Below are positions 1-8,165 of a stretch of 39,724 nucleotides of DNA, one piece after another. The stretch's first letter is position 1. Every line of letters begins with the position of its first letter. The notes under the pieces were generated by a model, which was given only the letters and a program-made list of their open reading frames with translations, made no database searches and was not told the DNA's origin. The stretch comes from Micrococcales bacterium (GTDB taxonomy: Bacteria; Actinomycetota; Actinomycetes; Actinomycetales; Cellulomonadaceae): NCBI GenBank assembly GCA_009785115.1, contig WQWY01000023.1, positions 1-39,724 on the forward strand, written 5' to 3'. Made by a program: the position numbers and the translations under genes.

Positions 1-10
1 CCCGCACCCG

Positions 11-32
11 CCGAGGGGGCGAGCCCCCTCGG
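11..32. terminator. GC-rich perfect hairpin at left edge
   Basis: CCGAGGGGGC at 11-20 is followed after two bases by its exact reverse complement at 23-32, which folds as a 9-bp stem with a 4-base loop. No T-tract is visible. It could end transcription of a gene to the left of the window or act as a second stop for the GMC oxidase transcript. Confidence 0.35.
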
Positions 33-33
33 A

Positions 34-157
34 ACCCCCGCTCGGCCGGCGCGGTGCGCCGACCTTCGGGGCCGACCTTCGGGCTGGGCGCCCTGTGCTC
101 GTCTACGACGAGCCGGGGCGCCCCCCGTGACCCCCGCTCGGTCGGCGCGGTGCGCCG
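34..157. repeat. Direct repeat pair plus 13-bp tandem duplication
   Basis: A 28-bp sequence at 34-61 recurs at 130-157 with one mismatch (C/T in the CTCGGYCGGC part), so the copies start 96 bp apart. Between them a 13-bp unit (GCCGACCTTCGGG) is perfectly duplicated in tandem at 58-70 and 71-83. No convincing gene lies in 1-376; the reading frames here are low-complexity and lack recognisable protein features. The stretch is the non-coding region downstream of the GMC oxidase gene. Confidence 0.8.
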
Positions 158-289
158 CGCCTCGTGTGGTCTTCCCTCGTGCGGCTCTCGGAAGCCCGCC
201 CCTGTCCGGGGCACGTCTCCAGGCTCCCGTCCCGTCACCAGGTCCGCTCTTCTGCTCTTGCGGGTACCGGTGCTGTGCGGTCTGGGCAG

Positions 290-327
290 CGCTGTGCCCA
301 GGCCCCTGCAGAGGCCTGGGCACAGCG
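290..327 (-). terminator. 15-bp perfect hairpin after the GMC oxidase gene
   Basis: The arm at 290-304 (CGCTGTGCCCAGGCC) pairs perfectly with 313-327 around an 8-base loop. It starts about 50 bases past the stop codon of the GMC oxidase gene, read on the minus strand. There is no U-run, which is common for terminators in high-GC actinomycetes. A terminator or 3'-end stabiliser is the natural reading. Confidence 0.6.
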
Positions 328-376
328 GTGACGATGTTCGTAGCCTCAGGGATCGAGGGCTACGGGGTGGGGAGGG

Positions 377-2212
377 TCAGGAGCCTTCCTCGATGATCTT
401 GGCGATGTTGCGCTCGGCCATGGCGGTGATGGTGAGGACCGGGTTGACCGGGCCCGTCGAGCCAGGGATCAGAGCGCCGTCGAGCACGTACAGGCCCGGG
501 TGGCCCAGCACGCGGCCGTAGCCGTCGGTCACCTTGCCGAGCACCGCACCGCCCAGGGGGTGGGCGGTGAAGTTCGCGTTGACGTCCGGCACCAGCCCGG
601 GCACACCGGTCTTGATGTTGTTGGCGTCCGCCACGCGGTTGATGACCTCGCGCAAGGAACGGACCGTCTCGTCGTTGCCGCTCGACGGCCAGCCCAGGAC
701 GGCACCACCCTCAGGCTTGCCGTCCATGCGCAGCTGGGTGCGAGTGGTGGTGCGGTCCGTCCCCGGGTTGTAGGTGAACGACGACCGGGTGTCGTCCAAG
801 GTCATGCCCAGAGAGGCGATCAGACCCAGGCCGATGAGAGACGGGTTCACCCCGACGCCCGGGACCGCCCAGTTCTCCAGGACCACCGGCAGACGGTTCT
901 TGCCCTCGTCGAGGATGCGCGACGGAGACGGGTTGCCCTGGGTCAGCCCTGCCGACAGCGAGTGCCGCACGATGACCGCGGCGTCACCGTTGGTGCCCCA
1001 GCCCTGCCCGACGTGCTCGTTGAGGTTCTTCAGGGTGCCGGTGTGCCGAGCCCGCATCAGCAGCTCGGTGGTACCCATCGAACCGGCGCCCAGCACCAGG
1101 CGGTCGCAGGTCACGGTGACGTCCTTGCGCTCGACGTTGCCGAACGGGGTGATCAGGTCGAACCTCACCCAGTAACGGCCGCTCGGCTCCTGCCCGACAG
1201 CGGTGACCACACGCCGAGGGTGGATCGTGACCCTGCCCGTCGCCACAGCCTCGTTCAGAGCACCCTGGGTGAGGTCGAACTTGGCACCGTTGGAGTTGCC
1301 GAAGTTCGTCTCCCCCGCGGTGGCCGAAGGTCGCGACAGCCCGTCGAGCTCGTCCCGGATGACGTTCCAGGCGAAGTTCGAGTTCAGCTTCTCGGTGGTG
1401 TAGCCGGTCTTGCGGAACAGGCCGTCCCAGGTGCGACAGTGGCCGAACGGGTCAGGCTTGGGCCCGAGCCCGAGCAGCCCGAGGCTCTTGCCGTACCTGC
1501 CGTAGTAGATGTCGTCAGGCATGTGCGAGCCGCGCACGGTCGCCAGGGCCTTCGGGTACCAGGTCGAGCTCATCTCCTGGTAGCTCACAGAGCCCTTCCA
1601 CACGTGGTCGAAGAAGCGCTGCTCGGGCGCGATCAGCACCCCGGTGTAGATGAGGGAACCCCCACCCACCCCCGAACCCTGCCAGACCTGGATGCCCGGG
1701 TGGTCCACGACCTCCAGGGCGCCGGCGAAGTAGTCGTTGGCCACCATCGGCAGGCCGTGCAGACCCTTGGGCACGCTCCTGCGGAACCACAGCGCCCGGC
1801 CGTCGGTGTCCTTGAAGAGCTGCTCCGGGGAGAAGGTGTCGCCCTGGTGGAGCAGCTTCTCTGTCGTCGTGCGGTACCGGGGGCGCAACGGCCAGCGCAG
1901 ACCACGCTCGAGCATCGCGACCCGGACCCCCGCCTGGCCGAGCCGCAAGGCTGCCACGGCCGCGCCGAACCCGGTGCCGATGACGAGCACCTCGGTGTGC
2001 GAGGCGAGCGGGACAGGCTCCTGGAAGCTGGCGTTGAACAGCTCAGGGACCCGCGACCGGTAGAAGGCGTCCCCCTTGGGCAAGAACAGGGACGGGAGGG
2101 CCGACGGGGCCGGAGCAGCCGCCCCGGCCGCGGTCGCGGCGCCGACTCCTGTCGCTGCCGTCGCGACAACAGCAGCGGAGCCGGTGAGGAACGTGCGTCG
2201 AGAGAGCGTCAT
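377..2212 (-). CDS. Tat-exported cholesterol-oxidase-like GMC flavoenzyme
   Basis: A 611-aa FAD-dependent oxidoreductase of the GMC fold, closest in remembered sequence to class I (non-covalent FAD) cholesterol oxidases of Streptomyces and Brevibacterium. Those enzymes oxidise and isomerise 3-beta-hydroxysterols with O2. The N-terminus has a twin-arginine signal (SRRTFLTGS, residues 4-12) and an Ala-rich hydrophobic stretch, so the enzyme is probably secreted folded. The FAD site is VIGTGFGAA (77-85). Further family blocks are GAGSMGTTELL (375-385), HPLGGAVLGK (551-560) and GPVNPVLTIT (587-596). The catalytic trio of cholesterol oxidase seems kept: Glu446, His551 and Asn590. The ATG at 2212 is preferred over an in-frame start at 2383 because AGGAAGG sits just upstream and the Tat signal begins there. 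The gene stands alone, with a palindrome in its upstream region and a hairpin downstream. Substrate is inferred; another sterol or bulky alcohol is possible. Confidence 0.85.
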   Translation of the reverse strand: MTLSRRTFLTGSAAVVATAATGVGAATAAGAAAPAPSALPSLFLPKGDAFYRSRVPELFNASFQEPVPLASHTEVLVIGTGFGAAVAALRLGQAGVRVAMLERGLRWPLRPRYRTTTEKLLHQGDTFSPEQLFKDTDGRALWFRRSVPKGLHGLPMVANDYFAGALEVVDHPGIQVWQGSGVGGGSLIYTGVLIAPEQRFFDHVWKGSVSYQEMSSTWYPKALATVRGSHMPDDIYYGRYGKSLGLLGLGPKPDPFGHCRTWDGLFRKTGYTTEKLNSNFAWNVIRDELDGLSRPSATAGETNFGNSNGAKFDLTQGALNEAVATGRVTIHPRRVVTAVGQEPSGRYWVRFDLITPFGNVERKDVTVTCDRLVLGAGSMGTTELLMRARHTGTLKNLNEHVGQGWGTNGDAAVIVRHSLSAGLTQGNPSPSRILDEGKNRLPVVLENWAVPGVGVNPSLIGLGLIASLGMTLDDTRSSFTYNPGTDRTTTRTQLRMDGKPEGGAVLGWPSSGNDETVRSLREVINRVADANNIKTGVPGLVPDVNANFTAHPLGGAVLGKVTDGYGRVLGHPGLYVLDGALIPGSTGPVNPVLTITAMAERNIAKIIEEGS

Positions 2213-2331
2213 GACGATCCTTCCTGATGGTGTCAGAGGGTGCCTCGAGAACGACAACGCTATCGGCGCATACTGGTCGCAACTAGACCATACGGGTGAA
2301 AGGGATCGCGAATCTTCGCTCGCAGATGCCC

Positions 2332-2345
2332 CACCCGATCGGGTG
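2332..2345. promoter_or_regulatory. 14-bp perfect palindrome upstream of the GMC oxidase gene
   Basis: CACCCGATCGGGTG is a perfect palindrome about 120 bp upstream of the oxidase ATG. The half-site CGGGTG recurs at 2293-2298, nearer the gene. Spaced copies of one half-site in a promoter region look like an operator, for example for a TetR-like repressor, but no regulator gene is adjacent. Confidence 0.3.
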
Positions 2346-2421
2346 AGGTCGAGGAAGAACCCCCGAACTTCGACCACCGTCACCTAGGCATGACGAGCCT
2401 GCTCACGGTGCCGCCATCAGT

Positions 2422-2447
2422 CAGCCTGATCCCGACAGACCAGGCTG
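2422..2447 (-). terminator. Weak hairpin after htpX
   Basis: CAGCCTG (2422-2428) pairs with CAGGCTG (2441-2447) across a 12-base loop, a few bases beyond the htpX stop codon. The stem is short and there is no U-tract, so this is only a candidate terminator. Confidence 0.25.
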
Positions 2448-2452
2448 GCCCG

Positions 2453-3319
2453 TCACCAGCGAGGGCCGCCTGCCATGGACTCGAGGCGGGCCACACGCTC
2501 GGCCATGGGGGGATGGGTCGCGAAGAGCTGAGACATCGAGCCACCTCGGAAGGGGTTGGCGATCATGAGGTGCGAGACGTCGACCAGCTTCGGGTCGGCC
2601 GGCAACGGCCGTGCCGAGGCGCCGGCCTCGATCTTGCGGAGCGCGGCGGCGAGGGCCAACGGGTCGCCGGTCAGCGCCGCACCCCCGGCGTCGGCGTCGT
2701 ACTCGCGGCTGCGGCTGATCGCCATCTGGATCATCATGGCCGCCAGCGGGGCCAGGAACACCATGAGCAGCCCCACGAGCGGGTTGCCGCCCCGCTCCCG
2801 GGAGCCTCCGAAGAACATCAAGAACTGCGCCAGCGACGTGATGACCCCCGCGAGGGCCGCCGCCACCGACGAGGTCAGGATGTCGCGGTTGTAGACGTGC
2901 ATGAGCTCGTGGCCGAGCACCCCGCGCAGCTCGCGCTCGTCGAGAAGGTCCAAGATGCCCTCGGTGCAGCACACGGCGGCGTTCGCCGGGTTGCGGCCGG
3001 TCGCGAAGGCGTTGGGCGCTCTCGTCGGTGAGACGTACAGGCGCGGCATCGGCTGACGGGCAGCGGTGGACAGCTCGCGCACGATGCGGTGCATCGCCGG
3101 CTGCTCCAGCTCGGAGACCGGCCGGGCGTGCATGGCACGGATCGCGATCTTGTCGCTGTTCCAGTAGCCGTACCCCGTCATCACCAGCCCGACGGCCACG
3201 AAGATCAGCAAGAACCTCGGGGTCCCCCCGCCGACGAGCCAGCCGATGCCCAGCAGCACGGCCCACAGCACACCGAACAGCGCGGCCGTCTTCAGCCCGT
3301 TGTGATGACTCCTACCCAT
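2453..3319 (-). CDS. htpX: HtpX-type membrane zinc metalloprotease (M48)
   Basis: A 288-aa M48-family integral membrane protease that, in the studied HtpX proteins, degrades damaged membrane proteins on the cytoplasmic side. Two hydrophobic segments lie at the N-terminus (about 11-30 and 34-52). The zinc motif is HELMH (137-141) and the third ligand is probably Glu206 in SREYDAD. Two more membrane segments lie between these (about 149-171 and 179-200). The length matches the family. The start chosen is the ATG at 3319, with GAGAAGG just upstream; an in-frame start at 3364 would add 15 residues without family character. It lies downstream of fprA after 146 bp, so it probably has its own promoter. 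Confidence 0.93.
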   Translation of the reverse strand: MGRSHHNGLKTAALFGVLWAVLLGIGWLVGGGTPRFLLIFVAVGLVMTGYGYWNSDKIAIRAMHARPVSELEQPAMHRIVRELSTAARQPMPRLYVSPTRAPNAFATGRNPANAAVCCTEGILDLLDERELRGVLGHELMHVYNRDILTSSVAAALAGVITSLAQFLMFFGGSRERGGNPLVGLLMVFLAPLAAMMIQMAISRSREYDADAGGAALTGDPLALAAALRKIEAGASARPLPADPKLVDVSHLMIANPFRGGSMSQLFATHPPMAERVARLESMAGGPRW

Positions 3320-3465
3320 CGTCGCCTTCTCGCCTTCCCGTCCAGGCGCACCGCGCGACGGCACGCCCCCTCGTCATGTCCGCACATCAGAACGCTCCCG
3401 GGCCCCCGCGCGTTCCCCCTCGCGTGCTCGAGCACCGTCGGACGCGTCGCTCAGGGTCGTTCGTG

Positions 3466-4827
3466 TCAGGCCCGGCGACCCAGCGAGATGTCGATCATGT
3501 CGTCCCGAGGCACGACCTTGACCCGCTCACGCCCCTGCGCGGCACCCAGCTGCTGCTCGTAGGCGTCCAACAGCTCCCAGCCGGTCCACGGGACCACCTG
3601 GACCTCTCGCGAGGCCAGCAGCGCGTCGACCGCGTCCGGGTCCGGGCTCGGTGCGCGGACCAGGCCGGGAGCGTCGGAGACCAGGTGGCGGACGGTCTCC
3701 TGCGCGTCGGACTTGGTGTGGCCGATCAGGCCGACCGGACCCCGCTTGATCCACCCGGTGCAGTACATGCCGGGGATCGGCTCGCCGTGGGCGTCGACCA
3801 CCCGACCCTCACGGTTGGTGATGACCCCGGCCTCCGCGTCGAACGGCACGTCAGGCAGCGGCGAGCCGAAGTAGCCCACCGCCCGGTACACCGCCTGCAC
3901 CGGCCAGTCGTGGAGCTCCCCCGTGCCGGTGGCGCTGCCGTCGCCGGTGAGCGCGGTCCGCTCGGTGCGCAGACCCACCACCGTGCCGTCCTCGCCGAGG
4001 ATCTCGGCCGGACGGTGCAGGAAGTGCAGATGGATCCGTCTGCTCGCGGTCTGCTCCTCCGGGTCCTTCGCCGTCCAGTCCGTGAGGGTCTTCACCACCT
4101 GCTTGGTCTGGTTCGAGGAGTGGATGGCCGCCGTGGAGCCCTCGTCGAAGTCGTAGTCCTCCGGGTAGACGACGACGTCCACGTCTCGGACGTGGCCCAG
4201 CTCGCGCAGCTCCAGCGGGGAGAACTTCACCTGCGCCGGGCCGCGCCGGGCGAACACGTGCACGTCGGTGACCGGGGACCGCGCGAGCCCCTGCGCCACG
4301 TTGTCCGGGATCTCGGTGACCATGAGGTCTTCGACGTGCTTGGCCAGGATGCGCGCCACGTCGAGCGCGACGTTGCCGGCACCGATCACGGCCACGTGCT
4401 GGGCGTCCAGCGGCCAGGTGCGGGGCACGTCCGGGTGGCCGTCGTACCAGGAGACGAAGTCGGCCGCACCGAAGGACCCGTCCAGGTCGATGCCGGGGAT
4501 CGGCAGCTCGGCGTCCTTGATCGCGCCCGTGGCGAAGATCACCGCGTCGTAGTGCTCACGCAGGTCTGCCAGGGTCAGGTCGGTGCCGTAGTCCACGTTG
4601 GCGAGCAGGCGGATGTCACCGCGCTCGAGCACCTTGTGCAGCGCGGTGATGATCTGCTTGATCCGTGGGTGGTCCGGGGCCACCCCATAACGGACCAGGC
4701 CATAGGGGGCGGGCAACCGCTCGATCAGGTCGACGGAGACGTCGAGACCGGAGCTGACGAGGATGTCCGCGGCGTAGGTACCGGCCGGGCCGGCGCCGAC
4801 GACCGCGACGCGCAGAGCACTGCTCAC
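3466..4827 (-). CDS. fprA: FprA-type ferredoxin/adrenodoxin-like NADP+ reductase
   Basis: A 453-aa flavoprotein of the adrenodoxin-reductase family, close in length to mycobacterial FprA. It moves electrons between NADPH and ferredoxins using FAD. The FAD motif is GAGPAG (11-16), followed by the family block PAPYGLVRYGVAPDH (39-53). The NADP-binding motif GAGNVALDVARIL lies at 149-161. The C-terminal part has the family block around GWIKRGPVGLIGHTK, which closes over FAD. The start is GTG at 4827 with GAAGG six bases upstream. It follows the RDD-FHA gene by 48 bp. The ferredoxin partner is not encoded in this window. Confidence 0.93.
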   Translation of the reverse strand: MSSALRVAVVGAGPAGTYAADILVSSGLDVSVDLIERLPAPYGLVRYGVAPDHPRIKQIITALHKVLERGDIRLLANVDYGTDLTLADLREHYDAVIFATGAIKDAELPIPGIDLDGSFGAADFVSWYDGHPDVPRTWPLDAQHVAVIGAGNVALDVARILAKHVEDLMVTEIPDNVAQGLARSPVTDVHVFARRGPAQVKFSPLELRELGHVRDVDVVVYPEDYDFDEGSTAAIHSSNQTKQVVKTLTDWTAKDPEEQTASRRIHLHFLHRPAEILGEDGTVVGLRTERTALTGDGSATGTGELHDWPVQAVYRAVGYFGSPLPDVPFDAEAGVITNREGRVVDAHGEPIPGMYCTGWIKRGPVGLIGHTKSDAQETVRHLVSDAPGLVRAPSPDPDAVDALLASREVQVVPWTGWELLDAYEQQLGAAQGRERVKVVPRDDMIDISLGRRA

Positions 4828-4875
4828 GAGGGCCTTCGTTTCGCGGGGAGGGGAATCGGCGTCCAGTGTAGGCGG

Positions 4876-6378
4876 TCAGCGAGCGATGAAGGACGGAACG
4901 CGCTCGACGGCGACCCTGCGGTCGCCGAGCTGGATCTGCCAGCCCTCGGTCAAGGTGGCGCGTACCCCTGGGGGCAGCGGCACCGCCGCACCGTCGGGGC
5001 GCAGCAGGACGGTGCCGTTGGTCGAGCCCTCGTCGAGCACCCACAGGGCGTCGTGGGTCGGCTCTGGGCCGAACCTCAGGTGCACGCGCGAGATCGAGCG
5101 TGTCGGGTCCTCGATCACCACCGGGTGCACCGGCCGAGGCACCAGGTGGGACACGTCCCGGCCCACCGCACCAGGACCACGCACCTCGACGCGCTCCCCG
5201 GTGTCGAAGACCAGCCGGAGCCCGGCCGGCGCACCGGCAGGAGCATCGAGACGGGTCTGCTCCATCTCCTCGGGGGTCGGGGACCAGGGGGGCGAGACCG
5301 TCGGGTGCGCGGCCGGGCCAGCGTGCTGTGCCTCCATCGGCTGCGGGCCGAACGGCAGCGGCTCGGGAACCTGCGCCTCGGGTCTGCCCTGCTGGGGAAC
5401 CTGCCCCAGGTTCTGCCCGGCGGCCTGCGCATTCCACCTCTCGGCCTGCCACGGGGACGGCACGACCTCGTGGCTGCCTGGCTGGGGGGCCTGCACAGGA
5501 CCAGGCCAGCCGTCGTTCAGGCCCCATCTCGCCTCACGCCAGCTGGGGGTGCGTGACCGGCGCTTCGCGGCTCGGTGGCGCGGCTGCTGTCTCGCCGGTC
5601 CTTCATCTGGAGGTGCCTCAGCGTGCTGCCGCTCCGTTGTCTCGGGTCTCCGGCTGGGCGGTTCGGTGGGTCTGGGCTCGGGGGGCCTTCTCGGTTCGGC
5701 GGGTCTCGGCGCGACGGGTCGGCGTCTGGCCTCGGAAGGCCTGGGCTCGGCGAGCCGTGACGCGACAGGTCTGGACGCGACAGGCCTGGGCTCAGCGGGT
5801 CTCGGCTCGGCAGGTCTCGGCTCGCCAGGGCTGTACACGGTGCTCCCTGACCTCGCGGCGGCGCGACGCACCATGGTGCCGGTCAGGCGGTCGTGCCAGC
5901 CGCGTCCTGCCGGGGAGGAGTCCCAGGCCCCAGAGCCCGCGACCAACCAGGCTCCGAGCAGCGGGACGGTAACACCTGCCACCGTGACCGTGAGGCGGCG
6001 CACCAGCACCGCGACCAGGCTCGCCGGACGTCCGGTGCGCACCGACACGGTGCGCACCCGAGCCAGAAGGCCACCGAACGTGGCACCGGTGGACGACTCC
6101 GCGCGCACCTGCGCGAGCTCGACGGCGGAAGCCACGACGACCCAGGTGAGGAGCAGCCCCGGGCCGACCTCTCCACCGAGGCCCAGCCAGATCGCTCCGG
6201 CCCAGGCGCAGCAGACCACGACGAGCAGCTGGTCGACCAGCAGGGCCACCACGCGAGGGGTGATCGCCACCACCTCGCTGGCCCCGACCGGGACGGGCCG
6301 CGACCGCACGGGTCGTGACCAGGTCGACACGCTGTCTCGTGGGGGTGCGAGAGGTGTCCTCATCGCGTTCGCCGACAC
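4876..6378 (-). CDS. RDD-domain membrane protein with long Pro-rich linker and C-terminal FHA domain
   Basis: A 500-aa three-part protein. Residues about 36-170 form an RDD domain with two or three hydrophobic segments and the hallmark end WHDRLTGT (161-168). Residues about 171-385 are a disordered linker; 186-240 are near-repeats of PRPAE. Residues about 387-495 are an FHA domain with GR (406-407), SRVH (430-433) and GSTNGT (451-456), the residues that grip a phosphothreonine. In actinomycetes such proteins are expected to be targets or readers of Ser/Thr kinases. Function is unknown beyond phospho-dependent docking at the membrane; no kinase lies in the window. The GTG at 6378 has AAGGAAGG about ten bases upstream, whereas the ATG at 6363 has no good site, so the longer form is given. 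Confidence 0.85.
   Translation of the reverse strand: MSANAMRTPLAPPRDSVSTWSRPVRSRPVPVGASEVVAITPRVVALLVDQLLVVVCCAWAGAIWLGLGGEVGPGLLLTWVVVASAVELAQVRAESSTGATFGGLLARVRTVSVRTGRPASLVAVLVRRLTVTVAGVTVPLLGAWLVAGSGAWDSSPAGRGWHDRLTGTMVRRAAARSGSTVYSPGEPRPAEPRPAEPRPVASRPVASRLAEPRPSEARRRPVAPRPAEPRRPPEPRPTEPPSRRPETTERQHAEAPPDEGPARQQPRHRAAKRRSRTPSWREARWGLNDGWPGPVQAPQPGSHEVVPSPWQAERWNAQAAGQNLGQVPQQGRPEAQVPEPLPFGPQPMEAQHAGPAAHPTVSPPWSPTPEEMEQTRLDAPAGAPAGLRLVFDTGERVEVRGPGAVGRDVSHLVPRPVHPVVIEDPTRSISRVHLRFGPEPTHDALWVLDEGSTNGTVLLRPDGAAVPLPPGVRATLTEGWQIQLGDRRVAVERVPSFIAR
5659..5823. repeat. Degenerate 15-bp coding repeats in the RDD-FHA linker
   Basis: This stretch encodes the five-residue PRPAE-like repeats of the RDD-FHA protein. 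At DNA level, units such as GGTCTCGGCTCGGCA recur with small changes. Copy number is likely to vary between strains by slippage. Confidence 0.7.
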
Positions 6379-6406
6379 GGTCAGGCCGCCTTCCTTGGCT
6401 CAGCAC

Positions 6407-6445
6407 CCCGCCATCCATGGCGGGTCTTGGCCGGTTCATCGGCCA
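6407..6445. terminator. Two adjacent hairpins between the tlpA and RDD-FHA genes
   Basis: CCCGCCAT (6407-6414) and ATGGCGGG (6417-6424) form a perfect inverted repeat. Just beyond, TGGCCG (6428-6433) pairs with CGGCCA (6440-6445). They sit upstream of the RDD-FHA start and downstream of tlpA, so either a terminator for the cytochrome c cluster or an upstream control element is possible. Confidence 0.35.
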
Positions 6446-6506
6446 GACCATGGGCGGTTCTGAGGCACGGTCTCGCAAGGACCATCCGATGACTCAAAGC
6501 CTCACC

Positions 6507-6523
6507 CGCCCGCTGCACGGGCG
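6507..6523 (-). terminator. Hairpin just after the tlpA stop codon
   Basis: CGCCCG (6507-6512) and CGGGCG (6518-6523) pair around a 5-base loop about ten bases past the tlpA stop. It is the likely end of the nrf/cytochrome c maturation transcript. There is no U-tract. Confidence 0.35.
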
Positions 6524-6532
6524 TGTGCCCGC

Positions 6533-7162
6533 CTACCGGTCAGTGTCGAGCATCGTCTCGATGCGGTCGAACGCACCCCGGGCCGTCACGGTGCCGACGG
6601 TGATGTCAGCGACGGTGCCGTCAGGGTTGACGAACACGTGGGTGGGCAGGCCCATCACGCGGTACGCCGAGGCGATGTCCGTATACCTGTCAGCGACCTG
6701 GACGTAGGTGAGCCCGACCCGTTCGGCGTAGGCGTCCACGGTGGTCAACGACTCCCCGACGTACACCCCGACGATCCGCACCTGGTCGCCGTACCGCTCC
6801 TGGACAGCCTGCACCTCCGGAGCCTCGGCCCGGCAGTTCGGGCACCAGGTGGCACCGAACACCAACCACACCGGCGTGCCTCGCATCTCTGAGAGGATCA
6901 CCACCTCCCCCTGGGTGGAGAACGTGGTGAAGTCGGGGGCGACCGCCCCGACCTTCGGTGGCGCCCCCACCGGGCTGCCGGTGACCTCGACCTGCGAGAC
7001 CCCGGGCACGGCAGACCCCGACGGGCTGGCCCGCGCGCCGTCGTCGCGGAGCGCGTTCACGACGAACACCCCCGCCACGATCACGAGCGTGGTGACCGCG
7101 ATCACCACGACCTCCTTCACGCGGACGTCGGGGCGACGGGGAGAGATGTCGGTGTCGGGCAT
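6533..7162 (-). CDS. TlpA/ResA-like membrane-anchored thiol-disulfide oxidoreductase
   Basis: A 209-aa thioredoxin-fold protein with one N-terminal membrane anchor (about 16-37) and an extracytoplasmic domain from about residue 70. The redox motif is WCPNC (106-110), with the active Cys pair 107/110. In System II cytochrome c maturation, ResA keeps the haem-binding Cys pairs of apocytochromes reduced, using electrons passed through CcdA. It is the last gene of the nrf-ccs cluster and lies 61 bp after resC/ccsB, which supports that role. The ATG at 7162 has GGAG eight bases upstream. A general TlpA-type role cannot be excluded. Confidence 0.88.
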   Translation of the reverse strand: MPDTDISPRRPDVRVKEVVVIAVTTLVIVAGVFVVNALRDDGARASPSGSAVPGVSQVEVTGSPVGAPPKVGAVAPDFTTFSTQGEVVILSEMRGTPVWLVFGATWCPNCRAEAPEVQAVQERYGDQVRIVGVYVGESLTTVDAYAERVGLTYVQVADRYTDIASAYRVMGLPTHVFVNPDGTVADITVGTVTARGAFDRIETMLDTDR

Positions 7163-7223
7163 GCTGAGCTCCGTCTCAGGTCGCGGCCCTCCAGGGCCGG
7201 GGGGTCCAGGTCGGCGGCGCGGG

Positions 7224-8165
7224 TCACCCGTAGGAGTGCAGACCGCCGAAGAAGTGGTTGCCGAAGTACGCGAACAGCACGGCGGCGAACCCGAGGATCA
7301 ACAACCACGCCGAGCGCTTGCCCTGCCAGCCACGCGACACCCGGGCGTGCAGGTAGGCGCCGTAGATCAGCCACGTCACCAGCGCGGCGGTCTCCTTCGG
7401 GTCCCACCCCCAGTAGCGGCCCCACGCGGTGTCGGCCCAGACGGCCCCGAGCACGATCATCACGGTGAGCGTCGGGAAGGTCACGACCGCGGCCTTGTAG
7501 CCGACCTCGTCGAACGTCTGACGGCCCGGCAGCGACCGCAGCCGCAGACGCGGGTGCACCAGGTAGAGCACCGCGGCGGCGAAGGACACGCACGCCGCGC
7601 CGTAGGCCACGACGGCGAACCCGACGTGCAGGGTCAGCAGCAGGCTGTTCTGCAACGCGGGCACGAGCGGCTGGACCCCGGCGTCCAGCTGCATCGCGTA
7701 CAGCGTCAGGCCCGCCGCGACGGGGAGCGCCCCGATCGCGAGCGCGCGCACCCCCAGACGCCACTCGGCGACCAGGTAGGAGACGAGGATCCCCCAGACG
7801 AACGACACCGCGAACTCGTGCTGGTTGGAGAACGGACCGTGCCCGGTCTCCGCCCAGCGCACGGCGATGTAGACGGTCAGCAGCACCGTGGCGACCAGGG
7901 TGAACGCCGTCGCGTAGCTCGCGAGCCGCAGCCCTCGCGGCGCCGCGAGGGCTGCGGCGCCGGCGGCCGAGGCCTCGGAGGATCTCCTGTCACGGCTGTC
8001 GCCGCTCGCGCCGACGCCCACCGCGACGCGCTTCTCGGAGCCGGACCTGCGGGCGGCGTCAGGGCGGCGGCCGGCCACGACGACGACGTTGCACACCAGG
8101 GCGAGAAGAGTCAGCCCGAGCACCACCGGCAGAGCGATCTCGGCGAGGCGCAGCGTGTCGTTCAT
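7224..8165 (-). CDS. ccsB: System II cytochrome c assembly protein ResC/CcsB (CcsA family)
   Basis: A 313-aa multi-span membrane protein of the haem-handling CcmF/CcsA superfamily. The WWD signature is read as WGWDPKETAAL at 252-262, and conserved histidines such as His180 lie in or next to membrane segments. With ResB it exports haem and joins it to CXXCH motifs. Residues about 34-75 are a polar loop after the first membrane segment. The start chosen is the ATG at 8165, with a strong AAGGAGGG site; it overlaps the resB stop by four bases, so the two are probably translated together. An in-frame start at 8387 would run over resB and is unlikely. Confidence 0.92.
   Translation of the reverse strand: MNDTLRLAEIALPVVLGLTLLALVCNVVVVAGRRPDAARRSGSEKRVAVGVGASGDSRDRRSSEASAAGAAALAAPRGLRLASYATAFTLVATVLLTVYIAVRWAETGHGPFSNQHEFAVSFVWGILVSYLVAEWRLGVRALAIGALPVAAGLTLYAMQLDAGVQPLVPALQNSLLLTLHVGFAVVAYGAACVSFAAAVLYLVHPRLRLRSLPGRQTFDEVGYKAAVVTFPTLTVMIVLGAVWADTAWGRYWGWDPKETAALVTWLIYGAYLHARVSRGWQGKRSAWLLILGFAAVLFAYFGNHFFGGLHSYG

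Noticed and set aside
500..2227. Long plus-strand open frame opposite the GMC oxidase
   Set aside because: It has low-complexity Arg/Ala/Gly/Val-rich sequence with no domain. It is the usual antisense shadow of a high-GC gene whose real product is clear.
3424..3435. Palindrome GTGCTCGAGCAC downstream of fprA, also present in the loop of the nuoN hairpin
   Set aside because: Built from common codon-like strings in this GC-rich DNA and able to form only a 4-bp stem; two copies are not enough for a repeat family.
3028..5556. 842-codon plus-strand open frame across htpX, fprA and the RDD-FHA gene
   Set aside because: It crosses three well-identified genes on the other strand and has no recognisable fold; antisense shadow.
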